64,000 nt of DNA from Symploca sp. SIO3C6 (GTDB taxonomy: Bacteria; Cyanobacteriota; Cyanobacteriia; Cyanobacteriales; Coleofasciculaceae), in assembly GCA_010692425.1 (NCBI GenBank), contig JAAHHJ010000006.1, positions 1 to 64,000 on the forward strand, given 5' to 3'. A program made the position numbers and the translations under genes. Positions 24,906-37,458 of the stretch are shown here, in pieces (within the stretch, counting starts at the first letter, position 1; each line of letters starts with the position of its first letter). The notes under the pieces are model-generated. The model was given only the letters and a program-made list of their open reading frames with translations, had not been told where the DNA came from and searched no databases.

Positions 24906-27900
24906 CTATTGGACTGAACTCAACACCTTTTCTGCAACCACCTCCGCATTAGCTTCTGGGGTATCAGCCTCTGAAGGCGGTACTACTTGCCAGAATTTGG
25001 GTAGATATTGGGACCAGTTACGTAGAATCGTCCGAGCTTTAGCACTGTCGGTATACTCAGCATGAGCTTGAATTAGTTCTTGCAGCAGTTGCTCACCTGC
25101 TGGTGAGATTACCCGTTGAATCTTAACAATTTCCTGGTTGACTTTGGCTGGAAAACTGCCATCTTCATCTAGGAAATAAGCAAGACCACCAGTCATGCCA
25201 GCACCAACATTGCGACCAACATTACCCAAAACCACAATCACGCCACCAGTCATGTACTCACAACAGTGGTCGCCAGCACCCTCAATTACTGCCTGACCTT
25301 TAGAGTTGCGAACTCCAAAGCGCTCACCTGCTCCACCATTAGCAAATAAAATGCCACCGGTGGCTCCATAGAGGCAGGTATTGCCCACAATCGTATTTTG
25401 GGCTGAGTCATAGCCAGCCTCGCGCGGCGGTTTAACAATGATTTCACCACCATGCATGCCCTTACCCACATAGTCGTTGGCGTCACCTTCTAAAATCAGC
25501 GTCATGCCAGGAAGGTTGAAAGCACCAAAACTCTGACCTGCAGCACCACAGAATTTAAGGGTAATTTGCCCTTCAAAGCCAGTATTGCCATATTGTTTGG
25601 CAATTACTCCTGCCAGTCGCGCCCCTACAGTTCTGTCAGTGTTGACAATGGCAAGTTCCTTGGTTATGGCTCCTTGGTTGCGGATTGCCTTCTCAATTTC
25701 TTTGTCAGCAAGTAATTGATCATCTAGTACAGAGCCATTGTTGTGCACTTCTCCATGGTTCAGCCAACTGCGGTTACTGCGAGTATCGGGAAGCTGAGTC
25801 AGGCAATTGAGATTTAGGGCTGAGGTTTTGGTCAACTTGATCTCCTCTCGCACTTTCAGCAGATCAGCTCGACCAATAATCTCTTGTAATGAGCGGTACC
25901 CCAACCGTGCTAAGAGCGATCGCACTTCTTGGGCAATAAAGAAGAAGAAGTTGACCACATGCTCTGGTATGCCCGTAAAGCGCTTGCGCAGTTGTTCCTG
26001 CTGAGTGGCAACTCCCACAGGACAGTTATTGGTGTGGCAAATTCTCGCCATAATACACCCTTCAGCAATCATGGCTACAGAACCGAAGCCGTATTCTTCT
26101 GCTCCCATCAGTGCAGCCATTACCACATCCCAACCAGTCTTGAAGCCGCCATCTGCCCTTAGCAGTACTCGATCCCGCAGCTGGTTTTCCAGCAAGACTC
26201 GATGTACTTCGGTTACTCCCAGTTCCCAAGGCACGCCAGCATGCTTGATCGAACTCAAGGGAGAAGCTCCTGTACCACCATCGTGACCAGAAATTTGGAT
26301 AATATCAGCATTTGCCTTAGCAACTCCAGCTGCAATGGTACCAATGCCGATTTCTGCCACCAGTTTCACTGATACCCTTGCTTGAGGATTAATCTGATGC
26401 AGGTCAAAAATCAGCTGCGCCAAGTCTTCAATTGAGTAAATATCGTGGTGAGGCGGCGGTGAAATTAAGGATACTCCAGGTTTGGAACGACGCAGCATCG
26501 CAATGTAGGGGCTAACCTTTTTGCCTGGTAGTTGACCACCTTCTCCCGGCTTAGCTCCCTGAGAAACTTTGATTTCCAGTTGCCTAGCGTTGATCAAATA
26601 CTCTGGCGTCACTCCAAAACGACCTGATGCCACCTGCTTAATTGCAGAACTGGCGAGATCACCATTGCGTAAACCCTTAAGGTGAGGCAAGGTGGGAGAA
26701 TGCCCATTCTCATCGACATCATCAAGAACTTGGAAGCGAATGGGGTCTTCGCCTCCTTCGCCACTGTTGGATTTGCCCCCGATACGATTCATCGCGACGG
26801 CTAAGGTTTCGTGGGCTTCTCGCGATAGAGACCCTAGGGACATCGCACCTGTACAAAAGCGCTTGACAATTTCCTCGATTGGCTCTACTTCCTCAATCGG
26901 GATCGAAGTGCGATCGCTATTAAAGTCCAATAAATCCCGCAGTGCTGTCACTGGACGCCCGACCAACTGCTGTTGGTAAACTTGGTAGTGGTCATAATTT
27001 CTTCCTGAGACTGCCTTATGCAAGGCTTTCGACATTTCGGGGCTATTCATGTGATATTCGCCTTTGGGGCGATATTGAATAAAGCCGAAGTTCTCTAGTT
27101 TTTTGGCAGTTAACTCTGGGAAAGCCCTTTGCTGGAATGAGATTATTTCCTGCGCCAATTCATTAACACTCAAACCTCCTAGTCGCGATACAGTACCAGC
27201 AAAGCCAAGTTCCAATAAATCTGCGCCAATGCCAATCGCCTCAAAAATCTGGGCTCCGTGGTAAGAGGAAAGCAAGGAAATTCCCATCTTCGAGAGAATT
27301 TTCAATAAACCTGCCTCTACTGCCTTGCGGTAGTTTTTCTGGGCTTTTTCGATGGTGATATTATCGACTTTGCCCCGTGCCATTAGTTTTTGCGTCCTCG
27401 GATCTGACCACCAATGACGCACGGACTCTAAAGCCAGGTAAGGACAAACAGCAGAGGCACCATAACCAATCAAGCAGGCAAAGTGGTGGGTACTCCAGCA
27501 CTGTGCTGTTTTGGTAATGATTGAGGCTTTCATCCGCAACCCGCGATGGATCAGGTGATGGTGTACAGCACCAACTGCCAACAGTGGTGGAATGTAAAGA
27601 CTTTCCGGTGGAGCCTCTGTCTGATTTTCCTCCAGAGATTCACCGTTTTGATCACTTAGGATCAGAATTTTCTTGCCAGCCATCACTGCTGCTGCTGCTT
27701 GCTCGCACAAATTGCGTACTGCAGTTTCTAGCCCCTGAGGACCAGCTTTCAGGTCAAATAGGGTGGAGAGTTCAGCAGTATCAAAGTCTGAGCTTTTGAT
27801 AGCTTGTAATTCGGCTTCGTTAAGCACTGGTGTTTCCAGTTTTAACAAACGGGCATACTCAGGAAGAGTTTCCAACAGATTCCCCCGCTCACCTAGTTGC

Positions 27901-29588
27901 ATGCTCAGCGACATTACCAAACTTTCCCGCAACGGGTCAATTGCTGGGTTAGTTACTTGAGCAAAGCGTTGTTTGAAGTAGTCATAGAGCAAACGAGGCT
28001 TGTCTGAAAGTACTGCTAGGGGAATATCATCTCCCATGCAAAAAGTTGGTTCTTTGCCTTGGCTAGTCATCGGCTCGATGATCATCTCCACATCTTCAGC
28101 CGTGTAACCAAAGGCTGTCTGTCTTCGCAGCAGTTCCTTTGGCTCTAGCTTTGTGGTATTAACAAAGGCTTGTGGTTCTAAAACTATGCGGTAGGCATGC
28201 CACCAATCGCCATAGGGCTTGCGCAAGGCAACTCGCTGCTTGATTTCCCAATTTTTCAAAATTTCGTGGTTTTCTAAGTCTGCAGCAATCATCTGCCCAG
28301 GTCCTAGTCTACCTTTTTCAACTATTTCTGCTTCGGGTAAATCCACGACACCAGTTTCTGATGCCACGACGATATAGCCACTTTTGGTAATGCTATATCG
28401 TGCTGGTCGCAGTCCATTGCGATCAAGAGTTGCCCCCACAGTTTTGCCATCGCTAAACACTACCATGGCAGGGCCGTCCCACGGCTCCTGAATACCACTG
28501 TAGTATTCGTAAAAATCTATAATTTCTGGATATCTCTCCAAATCTGGCTGATTTTGGTAAGCCTCTGGCACCATAATCATCGCGGTTTCCAAGGGGCTGC
28601 GTCCAGAGCGCACCAGCAACTCCAGTACATTGTCTAGCGTGGCTGAGTCGCTATTGTCGCGATTAAGAATCTTGAGGTCATCCAAACTAATTGCAGGTTG
28701 CTCTTGTTCCCACAAAGGATGAGTCAAGTCTGCCTCGCGAGCCATCATCCAGTTGATGTTTCCTAGAACTGTATTAATCTCGCCATTATGCCCCAACAAC
28801 CGCATTGGTTGAGCTAGGTGCCACTTGGGCATGGTATTGGTACTAAAGCGGCGATGGTAGACGGCAAAGGAACTCTGGTAATCGGGATTCTTGAGGTCTA
28901 GATAAAATTCTCCCAATACCTCCGAACGAACCATGCCCTTATAAACAATTGTGCGGCTGGAGAAAGAGCAGATGTAGACATCGTCAGGTACTTTGGCTAT
29001 ACCTCTAGACTTTAGCGTCTTAGCAATCAGACACCTACCCTTAAACAGCAATCGCTCCAGTTCATCTCCTCGCTTCTGTTGTGAACTGACAATTATCTGC
29101 TCAATTTTGGGTTGATTCCCTTTGGCTTGGATGCCCAATACCTCAGGCTGCACTGGAACTACTCGCCAACCAAGTACCTCCAAGCCCTCTTTCCTTAAAA
29201 CATTCTCAACAATTTCGCGAGTTTTGCTGACAACAGTCTCATCCTGAGGCAAGAAAACCATACCTACCCCTAATTGTTCAGTGGGTGGCATTTCAATTCC
29301 TTGCTGCGCAAACCAAGACTGGAGAAGTTTCCAGGGAATTGCGCTCATTAAACCGGCACCATCTCCAGAATCTTGATCAGCACTACAACCACCCCGGTGT
29401 TCTAGGCAGCTCAAAGCCAATAAAGCTTGTTCAATGAGTTCATGCGTGTTTGTACCTTCCTGAGAGGCAATGAAGCCAACGCCACACGCATCTCGTTCTT
29501 CTACCAGCCATCGTTGACCTGGATAATTAATATCACCCTGATTCCACGGATGAGTTTGTTGGTTTTCCTTGATGATCCTGTTATCCAT
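24906..29588 (-). CDS. gltS: Glutamate synthase large subunit, probably ferredoxin-dependent
   Basis: A 1,560-residue enzyme that makes two glutamates from glutamine and 2-oxoglutarate, the GOGAT step of nitrogen assimilation. The glutaminase domain begins after a 34-residue propeptide, with the catalytic Cys in [11 protein letters not shown]. The central and FMN-binding domains follow, with GGEDPIRFQ and the 3Fe-4S cysteine cluster [13 protein letters not shown]. The C-terminal beta-helix carries the repeated GxxGG pattern ([18 protein letters not shown]). No gltD subunit is adjacent, so ferredoxin from photosynthesis is the likely electron donor; the NAD(P)H form cannot be ruled out. Length is normal for the family. 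Confidence 0.93.
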   Translation of the reverse strand: MDNRIIKENQQTHPWNQGDINYPGQRWLVEERDACGVGFIASQEGTNTHELIEQALLALSCLEHRGGCSADQDSGDGAGLMSAIPWKLLQSWFAQQGIEMPPTEQLGVGMVFLPQDETVVSKTREIVENVLRKEGLEVLGWRVVPVQPEVLGIQAKGNQPKIEQIIVSSQQKRGDELERLLFKGRCLIAKTLKSRGIAKVPDDVYICSFSSRTIVYKGMVRSEVLGEFYLDLKNPDYQSSFAVYHRRFSTNTMPKWHLAQPMRLLGHNGEINTVLGNINWMMAREADLTHPLWEQEQPAISLDDLKILNRDNSDSATLDNVLELLVRSGRSPLETAMIMVPEAYQNQPDLERYPEIIDFYEYYSGIQEPWDGPAMVVFSDGKTVGATLDRNGLRPARYSITKSGYIVVASETGVVDLPEAEIVEKGRLGPGQMIAADLENHEILKNWEIKQRVALRKPYGDWWHAYRIVLEPQAFVNTTKLEPKELLRRQTAFGYTAEDVEMIIEPMTSQGKEPTFCMGDDIPLAVLSDKPRLLYDYFKQRFAQVTNPAIDPLRESLVMSLSMQLGERGNLLETLPEYARLLKLETPVLNEAELQAIKSSDFDTAELSTLFDLKAGPQGLETAVRNLCEQAAAAVMAGKKILILSDQNGESLEENQTEAPPESLYIPPLLAVGAVHHHLIHRGLRMKASIITKTAQCWSTHHFACLIGYGASAVCPYLALESVRHWWSDPRTQKLMARGKVDNITIEKAQKNYRKAVEAGLLKILSKMGISLLSSYHGAQIFEAIGIGADLLELGFAGTVSRLGGLSVNELAQEIISFQQRAFPELTAKKLENFGFIQYRPKGEYHMNSPEMSKALHKAVSGRNYDHYQVYQQQLVGRPVTALRDLLDFNSDRTSIPIEEVEPIEEIVKRFCTGAMSLGSLSREAHETLAVAMNRIGGKSNSGEGGEDPIRFQVLDDVDENGHSPTLPHLKGLRNGDLASSAIKQVASGRFGVTPEYLINARQLEIKVSQGAKPGEGGQLPGKKVSPYIAMLRRSKPGVSLISPPPHHDIYSIEDLAQLIFDLHQINPQARVSVKLVAEIGIGTIAAGVAKANADIIQISGHDGGTGASPLSSIKHAGVPWELGVTEVHRVLLENQLRDRVLLRADGGFKTGWDVVMAALMGAEEYGFGSVAMIAEGCIMARICHTNNCPVGVATQQEQLRKRFTGIPEHVVNFFFFIAQEVRSLLARLGYRSLQEIIGRADLLKVREEIKLTKTSALNLNCLTQLPDTRSNRSWLNHGEVHNNGSVLDDQLLADKEIEKAIRNQGAITKELAIVNTDRTVGARLAGVIAKQYGNTGFEGQITLKFCGAAGQSFGAFNLPGMTLILEGDANDYVGKGMHGGEIIVKPPREAGYDSAQNTIVGNTCLYGATGGILFANGGAGERFGVRNSKGQAVIEGAGDHCCEYMTGGVIVVLGNVGRNVGAGMTGGLAYFLDEDGSFPAKVNQEIVKIQRVISPAGEQLLQELIQAHAEYTDSAKARTILRNWSQYLPKFWQVVPPSEADTPEANAEVVAEKVLSSVQ

Positions 29589-30680
29589 GGCAGATTCTCT
29601 TAGTGCTACAAAGTCGCGAATTGAAGTCTCTTAAGCCAGTAGTAGATTTACACTTGACTTCTCAAACAGAGGAAAAGACAATTGACCTTAAAGGTTGTTT
29701 AAAGCAGTAACTCCGCGCTAATTTTCCGATGAACCATAGTCTACAGCTTAGACAAAAGCTATGCCCTAAATTAATGAGCGGATGCAATTAATTCAAATGC
29801 TTGACTGATCGAAAGGCGAGAGCAGCTTCAATTATTTGTCTTAGATTTAGCGACCTAACTAACCAGTAAAAGAAAAGTTTCAGTGCTTAGGTGCTTTAAG
29901 CAAGTCTGAGAGCTCCATTTAAGACACTGAATATACTACTAGGTTGGCCGAGATCGCAATGTTATAGTAAACGGTCTTTTCTAGCAATCCCTGGCTGAAC
30001 TATTGGGATAATGTAACTTTTGCTACAGAAAGTTATTTATAATTTTGCTAGCAACGAGACACAACGATTGAGTTTAGTTCAAACAAAGCTTCTCTTGACA
30101 GAGCAGTTTTACCGGAAGGTTTTTGAGTGCAATCATAGCGCGATTTACTACTTTAGTAATAACAACATCATCAACTCTAAGTCGATGTAAGTTAAGGACA
30201 ATGAAATTAGAAGACTGAGTGGTTTGCCCCCTCAGCTAATATTAAGCTAAGCGCAAACTGACCAACTTCACCTTAATAAAGCCACTATTTTTTAAGATGC
30301 TTTGTCAGCTGTGATGGCAGTTGTATATTCTCACCGTCTCAATAGCAGCAGTTAAATCTGTCTATATCTAGAGAGTAATCTTACTGAGTACTCATGCTAG
30401 TTGTGGCTTTGGTTGACAAAACTTTAGATCTCTTCTGGCAGCACTTTTCCGAAAATAATCGATGGGTACTTGAAGTTTATACAAAGCCAAACCTTCACTA
30501 TGTGAAGAATAGGTATAGATTGCCCAAATTGACTAGCTTGATCAGTGACAGACACTAGGACAGGTTTGCTATGTTGGATTTTAGTGACTATGCTGCCGTG
30601 TTCAGGATATCGCATTAATAGCAGCTAGTAATTTTTTTTGTCCTCAATCAATTAAGGTTAGGTTCTCAGGAGAAAGAATC
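29589..30680. other. Long intergenic stretch, no gene recognised
   Basis: Nearly 1.1 kb between the divergent glutamate synthase and cupin genes. A 63-codon minus-strand frame at 30424-30615 has no domain I know and may be chance. Small palindromes occur (ttactactttagtaa near 30160). The two genes' promoters must lie here; I found no clear NtcA site by eye. Confidence 0.5.
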
Positions 30681-31112
30681 ATGGTTCAATCCAAAGAAGC
30701 TTCTCAAGTGTCGGCATTGACCATACCGGCATCAATGATGACTGCCGAGAATATTGATACCACAGGTATGCGACCTTGGGGATCATATACCATTTTAGAA
30801 GAAGGGCGAGGATATAAAATCAAGCGCATTGAGGTCAAGCCGGGACACCGGCTCAGCTTGCAAATGCATCACCATCGCAGTGAACACTGGATTGTTGTCA
30901 GTGGCACAGCTAAAGTTACTTGTGGTGATAAAATTTCGATAATTCACCAAAATCAATCCACCTATGTCCCCCAATGCCACGCTCATCGTCTAGAAAACCC
31001 CGGTATTATTCCCCTGGTTTTAATTGAAGTCCAAAATGGAGAGTACTTGGGAGAAGACGATATTATTCGCTTTGAGGATGACTACGACCGCAGCCAACCT
31101 CAAGGAAAGTAA
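30681..31112 (+). CDS. Cupin protein, mannose-6-phosphate isomerase type II-like
   Basis: A 143-residue single-domain cupin resembling the C-terminal domain of bifunctional ManC/PMI enzymes. RPWGSYTILEEGRGYKIKRI opens the domain, SLQMHHHRSEHWIVVSGTAKV carries the metal-binding His and Glu residues, and VPQCHAHRLENPG the second cupin motif. It starts at the ATG at 30681 with caggaga upstream. It may isomerise mannose-6-phosphate, or have another sugar-phosphate role; stand-alone members are common in cyanobacteria and few are tested. Confidence 0.82.
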   Translation: MVQSKEASQVSALTIPASMMTAENIDTTGMRPWGSYTILEEGRGYKIKRIEVKPGHRLSLQMHHHRSEHWIVVSGTAKVTCGDKISIIHQNQSTYVPQCHAHRLENPGIIPLVLIEVQNGEYLGEDDIIRFEDDYDRSQPQGK

Positions 31113-31203
31113 ACAACTTAGCAAATCAAGGGCTTGGATTCACCAGTGAATATAAAGCTGATACAGTTTGGACTGTTAAAGATTTGTAATTGAAAAGTAA
31201 TTA

Positions 31204-31272
31204 TAACCTGAGTTTGACACCAAACTAGAAACATCGACAGATTCTTTAGCTTTCGGTGCCTAACTCAGGTTA
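31204..31272. repeat. Long perfect-armed inverted repeat (69 bases)
   Basis: Arms taacctgagtt (31204-31214) and aactcaggtta (31262-31272) are perfectly complementary over 11 bases. Inside, cacc pairs with ggtg and aaactagaa with ttctttagcttt with a small bulge, so almost all of it can fold as one long hairpin. It lies downstream of the cupin gene without a T-run. It could be a MITE, a small RNA or an mRNA-end structure. Confidence 0.45.
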
Positions 31273-31459
31273 ACTTGAAAAAGTGAAACAAGCTTGTAAT
31301 GACTCTAAGACTTAAGGAACTCTAAATATTTATTCCGGTCAAGCCCAAGTACATCTGAAGCTATGGTGCAGTGCTGGCAAAAATAATTCCAGCCTAGTTT
31401 AAATCAATATTGCCTGCATTTGCTGTAGCATGGGCTAGTTCTAGCTTTGTAAGGAATTG

Positions 31460-31801
31460 ATGATTCAGATCAGCCAAGCTGCTGTCAAGGAAATTAAGCG
31501 CCTACAGTCAAGGCATCAAAACCCGCAACTACCCTTGCGTCTCAGTGTCCGCACTGGAGGATGCGTCCAACTATATTACACCTTAGAGTTCGACTCTCAG
31601 ATTAATTCTGACGACTGTACCATTGAAAACGATGGAATTTCTGTACTTATAGATTCCTATAGCAGTCAGTATCTCAAGGGTTTGACCCTGGATTTTTCAG
31701 AAGATCTTATGGGAGGAGGATTTCGTTTTCAAAATCCGAATGCCGCAGAAAGTTGCGGTTGTGGCAATTCATTTCGCTTAGAATCACTCTCCAGCACTTA
31801 G
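31460..31801 (+). CDS. IscA/HesB-family iron-sulfur carrier
   Basis: A 113-residue A-type Fe-S cluster carrier, helping to deliver iron-sulfur clusters to target proteins. It has the three conserved cysteines: one in RTGGCVQLY and two in the CGCGNSF motif near the end. MIQISQAAVKEIKRL is a normal start from the ATG at 31460, with aagg just upstream. It lies upstream of the ribosomal operon, on the same strand, with a 224-base gap. Confidence 0.88.
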   Translation: MIQISQAAVKEIKRLQSRHQNPQLPLRLSVRTGGCVQLYYTLEFDSQINSDDCTIENDGISVLIDSYSSQYLKGLTLDFSEDLMGGGFRFQNPNAAESCGCGNSFRLESLSST

Positions 31802-32025
31802 ATTCTCAAGGGAGAAGGGGACACGACATTGGTTGATTCTGTAGCATTTGAGGAACTTTTCAGTTCCTCGTTCCATATTCACTGCCCTCATTAAATCTAA
31901 GTCAATATTTTTTAACCAAATTCCCTAAATTACCAAAAAAATTGACATCAACCTCTAAGTATCGATATCATAGAAAGCTGTCGATAGTTATATTTATTAC
32001 CTAGAGCTGTACTCTAAACCAACTC

Positions 32026-32403
32026 ATGCCCACAATCCAGCAGCTCATTCGTAGCGAACGCGCTAAAGCTAAGAAAAAAACTAAGTCGCCCGCACTCAAG
32101 CAGTGTCCTCAGCGGCGCGGAGTCTGCACCCGAGTGTACACAACAACACCCAAAAAACCCAATTCAGCTTTGCGGAAAGTGGCGAGAGTTCGCCTGACTT
32201 CTGGTTTTGAAGTGACATCTTATATTCCAGGTATTGGTCACAACCTACAAGAACATTCTGTAGTAATGATCAGGGGAGGTCGTGTCAAGGACTTACCTGG
32301 AGTTAGATATCACATTATTCGAGGAACACTAGATACTGCTGGCGTTAAGGATCGCACCCAGAGTCGTTCTAAGTACGGAACAAAGCGTCCTAAGAAATCT
32401 TAA
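32026..32403 (+). CDS. rpsL: Ribosomal protein S12
   Basis: A 125-residue small-subunit protein at the decoding centre. [20 protein letters not shown] is the standard start, and [18 protein letters not shown] contains the decoding-loop lysine region where streptomycin-resistance changes occur; the sequence here is the normal one. It opens the rpsL-rpsG-fusA-tuf-rpsJ set, but the gap to rpsG is 755 bases, unusually long. Confidence 0.97.
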   Translation: MPTIQQLIRSERAKAKKKTKSPALKQCPQRRGVCTRVYTTTPKKPNSALRKVARVRLTSGFEVTSYIPGIGHNLQEHSVVMIRGGRVKDLPGVRYHIIRGTLDTAGVKDRTQSRSKYGTKRPKKS

Positions 32404-32586
32404 GGTCTGTTTTTTTGGCTCAATAGCCTTCGAAGTTGGCGATTGAGTCTCAGTTGCCTATAGTTATCTAAGATTTTGGGGCAAGGGAGAGCAGTAAAAC
32501 CCTCTTTCTAAGAGGAGCTAAGAGCTAAGCTCAAAGAGCTATTAGTAAGGAGGACTTAACGTACTCAGTACAGGGACTCTCTCAGA

Positions 32587-32643
32587 TTAAATTAATAGGT
32601 ACGCGCTCTGCGCCTGCTGCGCAAACGACGCCTATTAATTTAA
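32587..32643. repeat. Inverted repeat with 13-base arms
   Basis: Arms ttaaattaatagg (32587-32599) and cctattaatttaa (32631-32643) are perfect complements around a GC-rich core (gcgctctgcgcctgctgcgc) of the kind repeated in cyanobacterial spacers. It looks like a small inserted palindromic element. Confidence 0.5.
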
Positions 32644-32651
32644 CAACTGCC

Positions 32652-32732
32652 CTTGGCGATTTGCTAAATTAGTGTGCTATAGTGGGATGCGGTTAAACTA
32701 AAGTTTTCGAAAATCGCTAAAGCTAGCTAAAT
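32652..32732 (+). repeat. Dispersed repeat copy A
   Basis: Begins cttggcgatttgctaaatta and ends near aaaatcgctaaagc. It aligns by eye with the reverse complement of 38701-38776, which has the same terminal gcgattta/taaatcgc arms and an internal tatag. It is probably a MITE-like element; the match is imperfect. Confidence 0.35.
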
Positions 32733-33158
32733 TTGCTGCACTATCGATTGAGAAACAAGAAGAGTTTGACAATTAGAACAAGTAGAACAAGAGATTAAAC
32801 TAAGAACGTACCCTAGGGCTTAGGGGAATGGGGTTGGCTGTGCAGACGTTAGCGAAGCTGAACGCAATAGCGTTCCTCTACTTGAGGTTGAGTTGAGCGA
32901 AATTCAATCTAGGCAAGTGTCGGAATCTCGCACGCAAACGATGATAACCTCTGAAAGCCTAGTCGTAAAGCTTAGTTTTAAGTACTTGATGTTACCAATC
33001 TGACATTTTTGCTGCTCAAGGAAACTAAAATTGAGTTTGGTACTTTACCTAAATAGCCATAACCAATAGAGAAAGCTGCCTAAAAAGCAGCGATTTCATT
33101 CACTCATTGTGCAGTTGTTCGACTATATCCATTCTTTATCTTTACTGTAAGGCTCAAA

Positions 33159-33629
33159 ATGTCTCGTCGCGGAGTTATCAAGAAGCGCCCTATTCCACCT
33201 GACCCAGTTTATAATAGCCGCCTAATTAGCATGATGGGGCGTCGTTTAATGCGTCATGGCAAGAAATCTCTTGCCCATAGAATTATCTACGACGCTATGA
33301 AAATCATTGAAGAGCGGACAGGAGGCGATCCTGTAGAAACTTTTGAAAAGGCAGTAAGAAACGTAACGCCGCTAGTAGAGGTTAAGGCTAGGCGGGTCGG
33401 TGGTGCTACTTACCAGGTGCCCATGGAAGTTAGATCTGACCGAGGAACAACTCTGGCACTCCGTTGGCTAATACAATTTTCCAGATCAAGAGCAGGTAAG
33501 ACCATGTCCAGCAGATTGGCAAATGAACTCATGGACGCTGCTAACGAAACTGGAAATGCTATTCGCAAGCGGGAAGAAACCCATCGTATGGCAGATGCTA
33601 ATAAGGCTTTTGCCCACTATCGCTACTAA
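33159..33629 (+). CDS. rpsG: Ribosomal protein S7
   Basis: A 156-residue primary 16S rRNA-binding protein that starts assembly of the small-subunit head. [20 protein letters not shown] and [20 protein letters not shown] are typical of bacterial and plastid S7. It is followed by fusA after 260 bases. Confidence 0.97.
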   Translation: MSRRGVIKKRPIPPDPVYNSRLISMMGRRLMRHGKKSLAHRIIYDAMKIIEERTGGDPVETFEKAVRNVTPLVEVKARRVGGATYQVPMEVRSDRGTTLALRWLIQFSRSRAGKTMSSRLANELMDAANETGNAIRKREETHRMADANKAFAHYRY

Positions 33630-33889
33630 AGTAATCTAACAGCCTAGATCCAGCAAGCTGGTCTTGATTAATTGGGTCTTGATTGATAGCAGTTTTGATC
33701 TTAACTGAAGTAAACTAGTCCTGGCTTTGAGGTTTCCAGCAGTAGTTATGGCGCATTTCGCTCCCATTACCAACTGCTTGATCATTGATCAGGCACAGAT
33801 CAACAAATGCCTAAAAACTTAAACAAAGTATAGAATTGTAAACAGATATCAATGAGCGAAAACGGTGGCAGCAGAGGAAGGAGGTAGCT

Positions 33890-35965
33890 GTGGCACGAAC
33901 CATCCCGCTTGAGAAAATACGTAATATAGGGATTGCCGCACACATTGATGCGGGCAAGACAACAACGACCGAGCGGATCCTTTTCTACTCAGGGATTGTA
34001 CATAAAATTGGTGAGGTTCATGACGGTACAGCTGTAACCGACTGGATGGCACAGGAGCGGGAGCGGGGGATTACCATCACTGCCGCTGCTATCAGTACAA
34101 ACTGGAGAGAACATCGGGTTAACATTATCGATACACCTGGTCACGTTGACTTCACAATAGAAGTTGAACGCTCGATGCGGGTGCTGGATGGCGTAATTGC
34201 TGTTTTTTGCTCAGTAGGTGGTGTTCAGCCTCAATCTGAGACAGTTTGGCGACAAGCAGACCGCTATAAGGTTCCTAGAATTGCGTTCATCAATAAGATG
34301 GATCGCACTGGTGCTAATTTCTTCAAGGTATACGAACAAATTCGGGAGCGCCTAAGGGCCAATGCCGTTCCCATCCAAATCCCTATCGGCTCTGAAAGTG
34401 ACTTCCGGGGAATTGTAGATTTGGTGCGTATGAGAGCAAAACTCTACACCAATGACCTGGGAACAGATATTGAAGATGTAGAAATTCCAGAAGAAGTTAA
34501 AGAACAAGCCGAGGAGTACCGTGCCAAGCTAGTTGAATCCGTTGCCGAAACCGATGAAGCTTTAATTGAGAAGTATCTCGAAGGTGAAGAGCTAACTGAA
34601 GAGGAAATTAGAGGAGCACTGCGCAAAGGAACGATTGAAGGCACAATTATGCCCATGCTTTGCGGCTCTGCTTTCAAAAATAAAGGTGTGCAACTGTTGC
34701 TTGATGCTGTGGTTGACTACTTGCCATCTCCAATTGATATTCCTCCTATTCAAGGGACATTGTCAGATGGCACAGTTGCAGCTAGACCAGCCGATGACGA
34801 AGCTCCGATGTCAGCCCTTGCCTTCAAGATCATGTCTGATCCCTATGGTCGCTTGACCTTTATGCGTGTCTATTCTGGAGTACTAACCAAGGGTAGCTAC
34901 ATCCTCAATTCAACTAAGGATAAGAAGGAGAGGATTTCTCGCTTAATCATCTTAAAGGCTAATGAGCGCATCGAAGTGGATGAGCTGCGTGCCGGGGATC
35001 TAGGAGCTGCTATTGGTCTCAAGGATACAATTACTGGAGACACTGTCTGTGACGATGCCAATCCCATCATTCTGGAGTCACTGTTCATTCCAGAGCCAGT
35101 GATTTCAGTGGCAGTGGAACCAAAAACCAAGCAGGACATGGAGAAGCTCTCCAAAGCCCTCCAAGCCTTATCTGAGGAGGATCCAACCTTCCGAGTCAGT
35201 ATTGACCAAGAAACTAACCAAACCGTGATTGCGGGTATGGGTGAGCTACACCTGGAAATTCTGGTAGACCGGATGCTACGAGAGTTTAAGGTAGAAGCTA
35301 ATGTCGGTGCACCACAGGTTGCCTACCGTGAGACGGTTCGCAAGCCAGTTAAGACTGAAGGCAAGTTTATTCGCCAAAGTGGTGGTAAGGGTCAGTACGG
35401 TCATGTGGTTGTTGAGTTAGAGCCAGGAGAACCAGGCACAGGTTTTGAATTTGTTTCCAAAATCGTTGGTGGTGCCATACCAAAGGAGTATATATCTCCC
35501 GCTGAGCAAGGTATGAAAGAAGCCTGCGAATCCGGTATCCTAGCTGGATATCCCGTTATTGATCTCAAAGTTACCCTAGTTGATGGGTCTTTCCACGAGG
35601 TAGACTCTTCGGAAATGGCATTTAAGATTGCTGGGTCAATGGCAGTTAGAAATGCTGTACTCAAGGCTTCACCAGTACTCTTAGAACCGATGATGAAAGT
35701 TGAGGTAGAAGTTCCTGAAGACTTCCTCGGAGATGTCATGGGGGATCTAAACTCCCGCCGTGGTCAAATTGAAGGCATGGGCTCTGAGGACACCATCGCC
35801 AAAGTCTCAGCTAAAGTTCCACTAGCAGAGATGTTTGGCTATGCTACGGATATAAGGTCCAAGACTCAAGGTCGGGGTATTTTCTCAATGGAGTTTAGCA
35901 ACTATGATGAGGTACCTCGCAACGTGGCTGAAGCCATCATCGCTAAGAGTAAAGGGAACGCATAA
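33890..35965 (+). CDS. fusA: Elongation factor G
   Basis: A 691-residue GTPase that drives translocation on the ribosome. It starts at a GTG preceded by the strong site gaaggaggt. The P-loop [10 protein letters not shown], switch [10 protein letters not shown] and NKMD box are intact, followed by domains II-V. Length and motifs are normal. tuf follows after 23 bases, and the two are likely cotranscribed. Confidence 0.97.
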   Translation: MARTIPLEKIRNIGIAAHIDAGKTTTTERILFYSGIVHKIGEVHDGTAVTDWMAQERERGITITAAAISTNWREHRVNIIDTPGHVDFTIEVERSMRVLDGVIAVFCSVGGVQPQSETVWRQADRYKVPRIAFINKMDRTGANFFKVYEQIRERLRANAVPIQIPIGSESDFRGIVDLVRMRAKLYTNDLGTDIEDVEIPEEVKEQAEEYRAKLVESVAETDEALIEKYLEGEELTEEEIRGALRKGTIEGTIMPMLCGSAFKNKGVQLLLDAVVDYLPSPIDIPPIQGTLSDGTVAARPADDEAPMSALAFKIMSDPYGRLTFMRVYSGVLTKGSYILNSTKDKKERISRLIILKANERIEVDELRAGDLGAAIGLKDTITGDTVCDDANPIILESLFIPEPVISVAVEPKTKQDMEKLSKALQALSEEDPTFRVSIDQETNQTVIAGMGELHLEILVDRMLREFKVEANVGAPQVAYRETVRKPVKTEGKFIRQSGGKGQYGHVVVELEPGEPGTGFEFVSKIVGGAIPKEYISPAEQGMKEACESGILAGYPVIDLKVTLVDGSFHEVDSSEMAFKIAGSMAVRNAVLKASPVLLEPMMKVEVEVPEDFLGDVMGDLNSRRGQIEGMGSEDTIAKVSAKVPLAEMFGYATDIRSKTQGRGIFSMEFSNYDEVPRNVAEAIIAKSKGNA

Positions 35966-35988
35966 CTAGGAAAAGGAAAACGTAATTA

Positions 35989-37218
35989 ATGGCACGCGCA
36001 AAGTTCGAACGGACTAAACCCCACGTCAACATTGGTACGATTGGTCACGTAGACCACGGCAAAACTACGCTTACCGCTGCGATCACGATGACCCTGGCGG
36101 CGGCTGGTCAAGCGCAGGTCAAAAAGTACGACGAAATTGATGCCGCACCAGAAGAAAAGGCGCGGGGAATTACCATCAACACTGCCCACGTAGAATACGA
36201 AACCGAAGAGCGTCACTACGCTCACGTGGATTGCCCAGGGCACGCTGACTATGTTAAGAATATGATCACTGGTGCCGCCCAAATGGATGGTGCTATTTTG
36301 GTGGTATCGGCGGCTGATGGTCCAATGCCCCAAACAAGGGAACACATCCTGCTGGCAAAACAGGTGGGCGTTCCTAACTTGGTAGTGTTCTTAAACAAGC
36401 AAGACCAAGTCGACGATGAAGAGCTGATGGAATTGGTGGAACTCGAAGTCCGGGATCTTCTCAGCAGTTATGAATTTGATGGTGACAATATCCCCATCGT
36501 TGCTGGTTCCGCCTTACAGGCAGTAGAAAAAATGACCAGCTCTCCCGATACAAATAAGGGCGACGATGATTGGGTTGATAAGATCTATGCTTTGATGGAT
36601 GAGGTTGATGCCTTTATCCCTACGCCAGAGCGGGATGTTGATAAGCCTTTCTTGATGGCAGTTGAAGACGTATTTACGATTACTGGTCGTGGTACTGTGG
36701 CAACTGGTAGGATTGAGCGGGGCAAAGTCAAGATTGGTGATGAAGTTGAGCTGGTGGGAATCAGGGAAACTCGCAAAACCACTGTTACCGGCATCGAGAT
36801 GTTCAAAAAAAGCCTCGATGAAGGTATGGCAGGTGACAACGCTGGAATCCTGCTTCGAGGTATGCAGAAGACAGATGTTGAGAGGGGAATGGTGCTTGCC
36901 AAACCGGGCTCAATTACACCTCATACCAAGTTTGAGTCTGAGGTATATGTCTTGAAGAAGGAAGAAGGCGGGCGCCACACTCCTTTCTTCTCTGGTTATC
37001 GTCCTCAGTTCTACGTGCGTACCACAGATGTGACGGGTACAATCGACAACTTTACCGCTGACGATGGTAGTTCTGCAGAGATGGTGATGCCTGGGGATCG
37101 TATAAAAATGACAGTTACCCTAATTAACGCTATTGCCATTGAGCAAGGTATGCGTTTTGCTATCCGCGAAGGTGGTCGTACTATTGGTGCAGGTGTTGTC
37201 GCCAAAATTTTAGAGTAG
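35989..37218 (+). CDS. tuf: Elongation factor Tu
   Basis: A 409-residue GTPase that delivers aminoacyl-tRNA to the ribosome. It has [10 protein letters not shown], the effector segment [24 protein letters not shown] and NKQDQ, then the two beta-barrel domains. It is a little longer than E. coli EF-Tu because of the cyanobacterial/plastid insertion near residues 185-200 ([12 protein letters not shown]). It ends 240 bases before rpsJ. Confidence 0.97.
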   Translation: MARAKFERTKPHVNIGTIGHVDHGKTTLTAAITMTLAAAGQAQVKKYDEIDAAPEEKARGITINTAHVEYETEERHYAHVDCPGHADYVKNMITGAAQMDGAILVVSAADGPMPQTREHILLAKQVGVPNLVVFLNKQDQVDDEELMELVELEVRDLLSSYEFDGDNIPIVAGSALQAVEKMTSSPDTNKGDDDWVDKIYALMDEVDAFIPTPERDVDKPFLMAVEDVFTITGRGTVATGRIERGKVKIGDEVELVGIRETRKTTVTGIEMFKKSLDEGMAGDNAGILLRGMQKTDVERGMVLAKPGSITPHTKFESEVYVLKKEEGGRHTPFFSGYRPQFYVRTTDVTGTIDNFTADDGSSAEMVMPGDRIKMTVTLINAIAIEQGMRFAIREGGRTIGAGVVAKILE

Positions 37219-37458
37219 CTCTGCTACTGCTGAATAAGGAGTAGGAAGGCTTTTGCTTTTCTGCTTCTTGCTCATCAGAATTTGGATAAGAGATTGTAAT
37301 TACAATCTTTTCAAAGAATTCAACGCAGCCTTGAAGTCTATACCTGTAGAGTTGGGGGAGAGCCTCCAAGTAACAAGCTGTATTCAAAGAAATTAGCAAT
37401 ATAAGCTGCTCTTAAAGTAAGGTGCAGCAGTTGATTTTAGAACCTTGACAACTAAACA

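Larger units (their letters stand above)
32404..33158. other. Long rpsL-rpsG spacer with repeats
   Basis: These two genes are normally close together. The gap holds a T-run after rpsL, a perfect 13-base inverted repeat at 32587-32643, a copy of a dispersed repeat at about 32652-32732, and a repetitive patch (cgttagcgaagctgaacgcaatagcgttc, near 32848-32877). No open frame looks coding. rpsG and the following genes probably have their own promoter here. Confidence 0.55.

Noticed and set aside
30424-30615. Minus-strand 63-codon frame upstream of the cupin gene
   Set aside because: No domain or clear start signal; cannot be told from chance.
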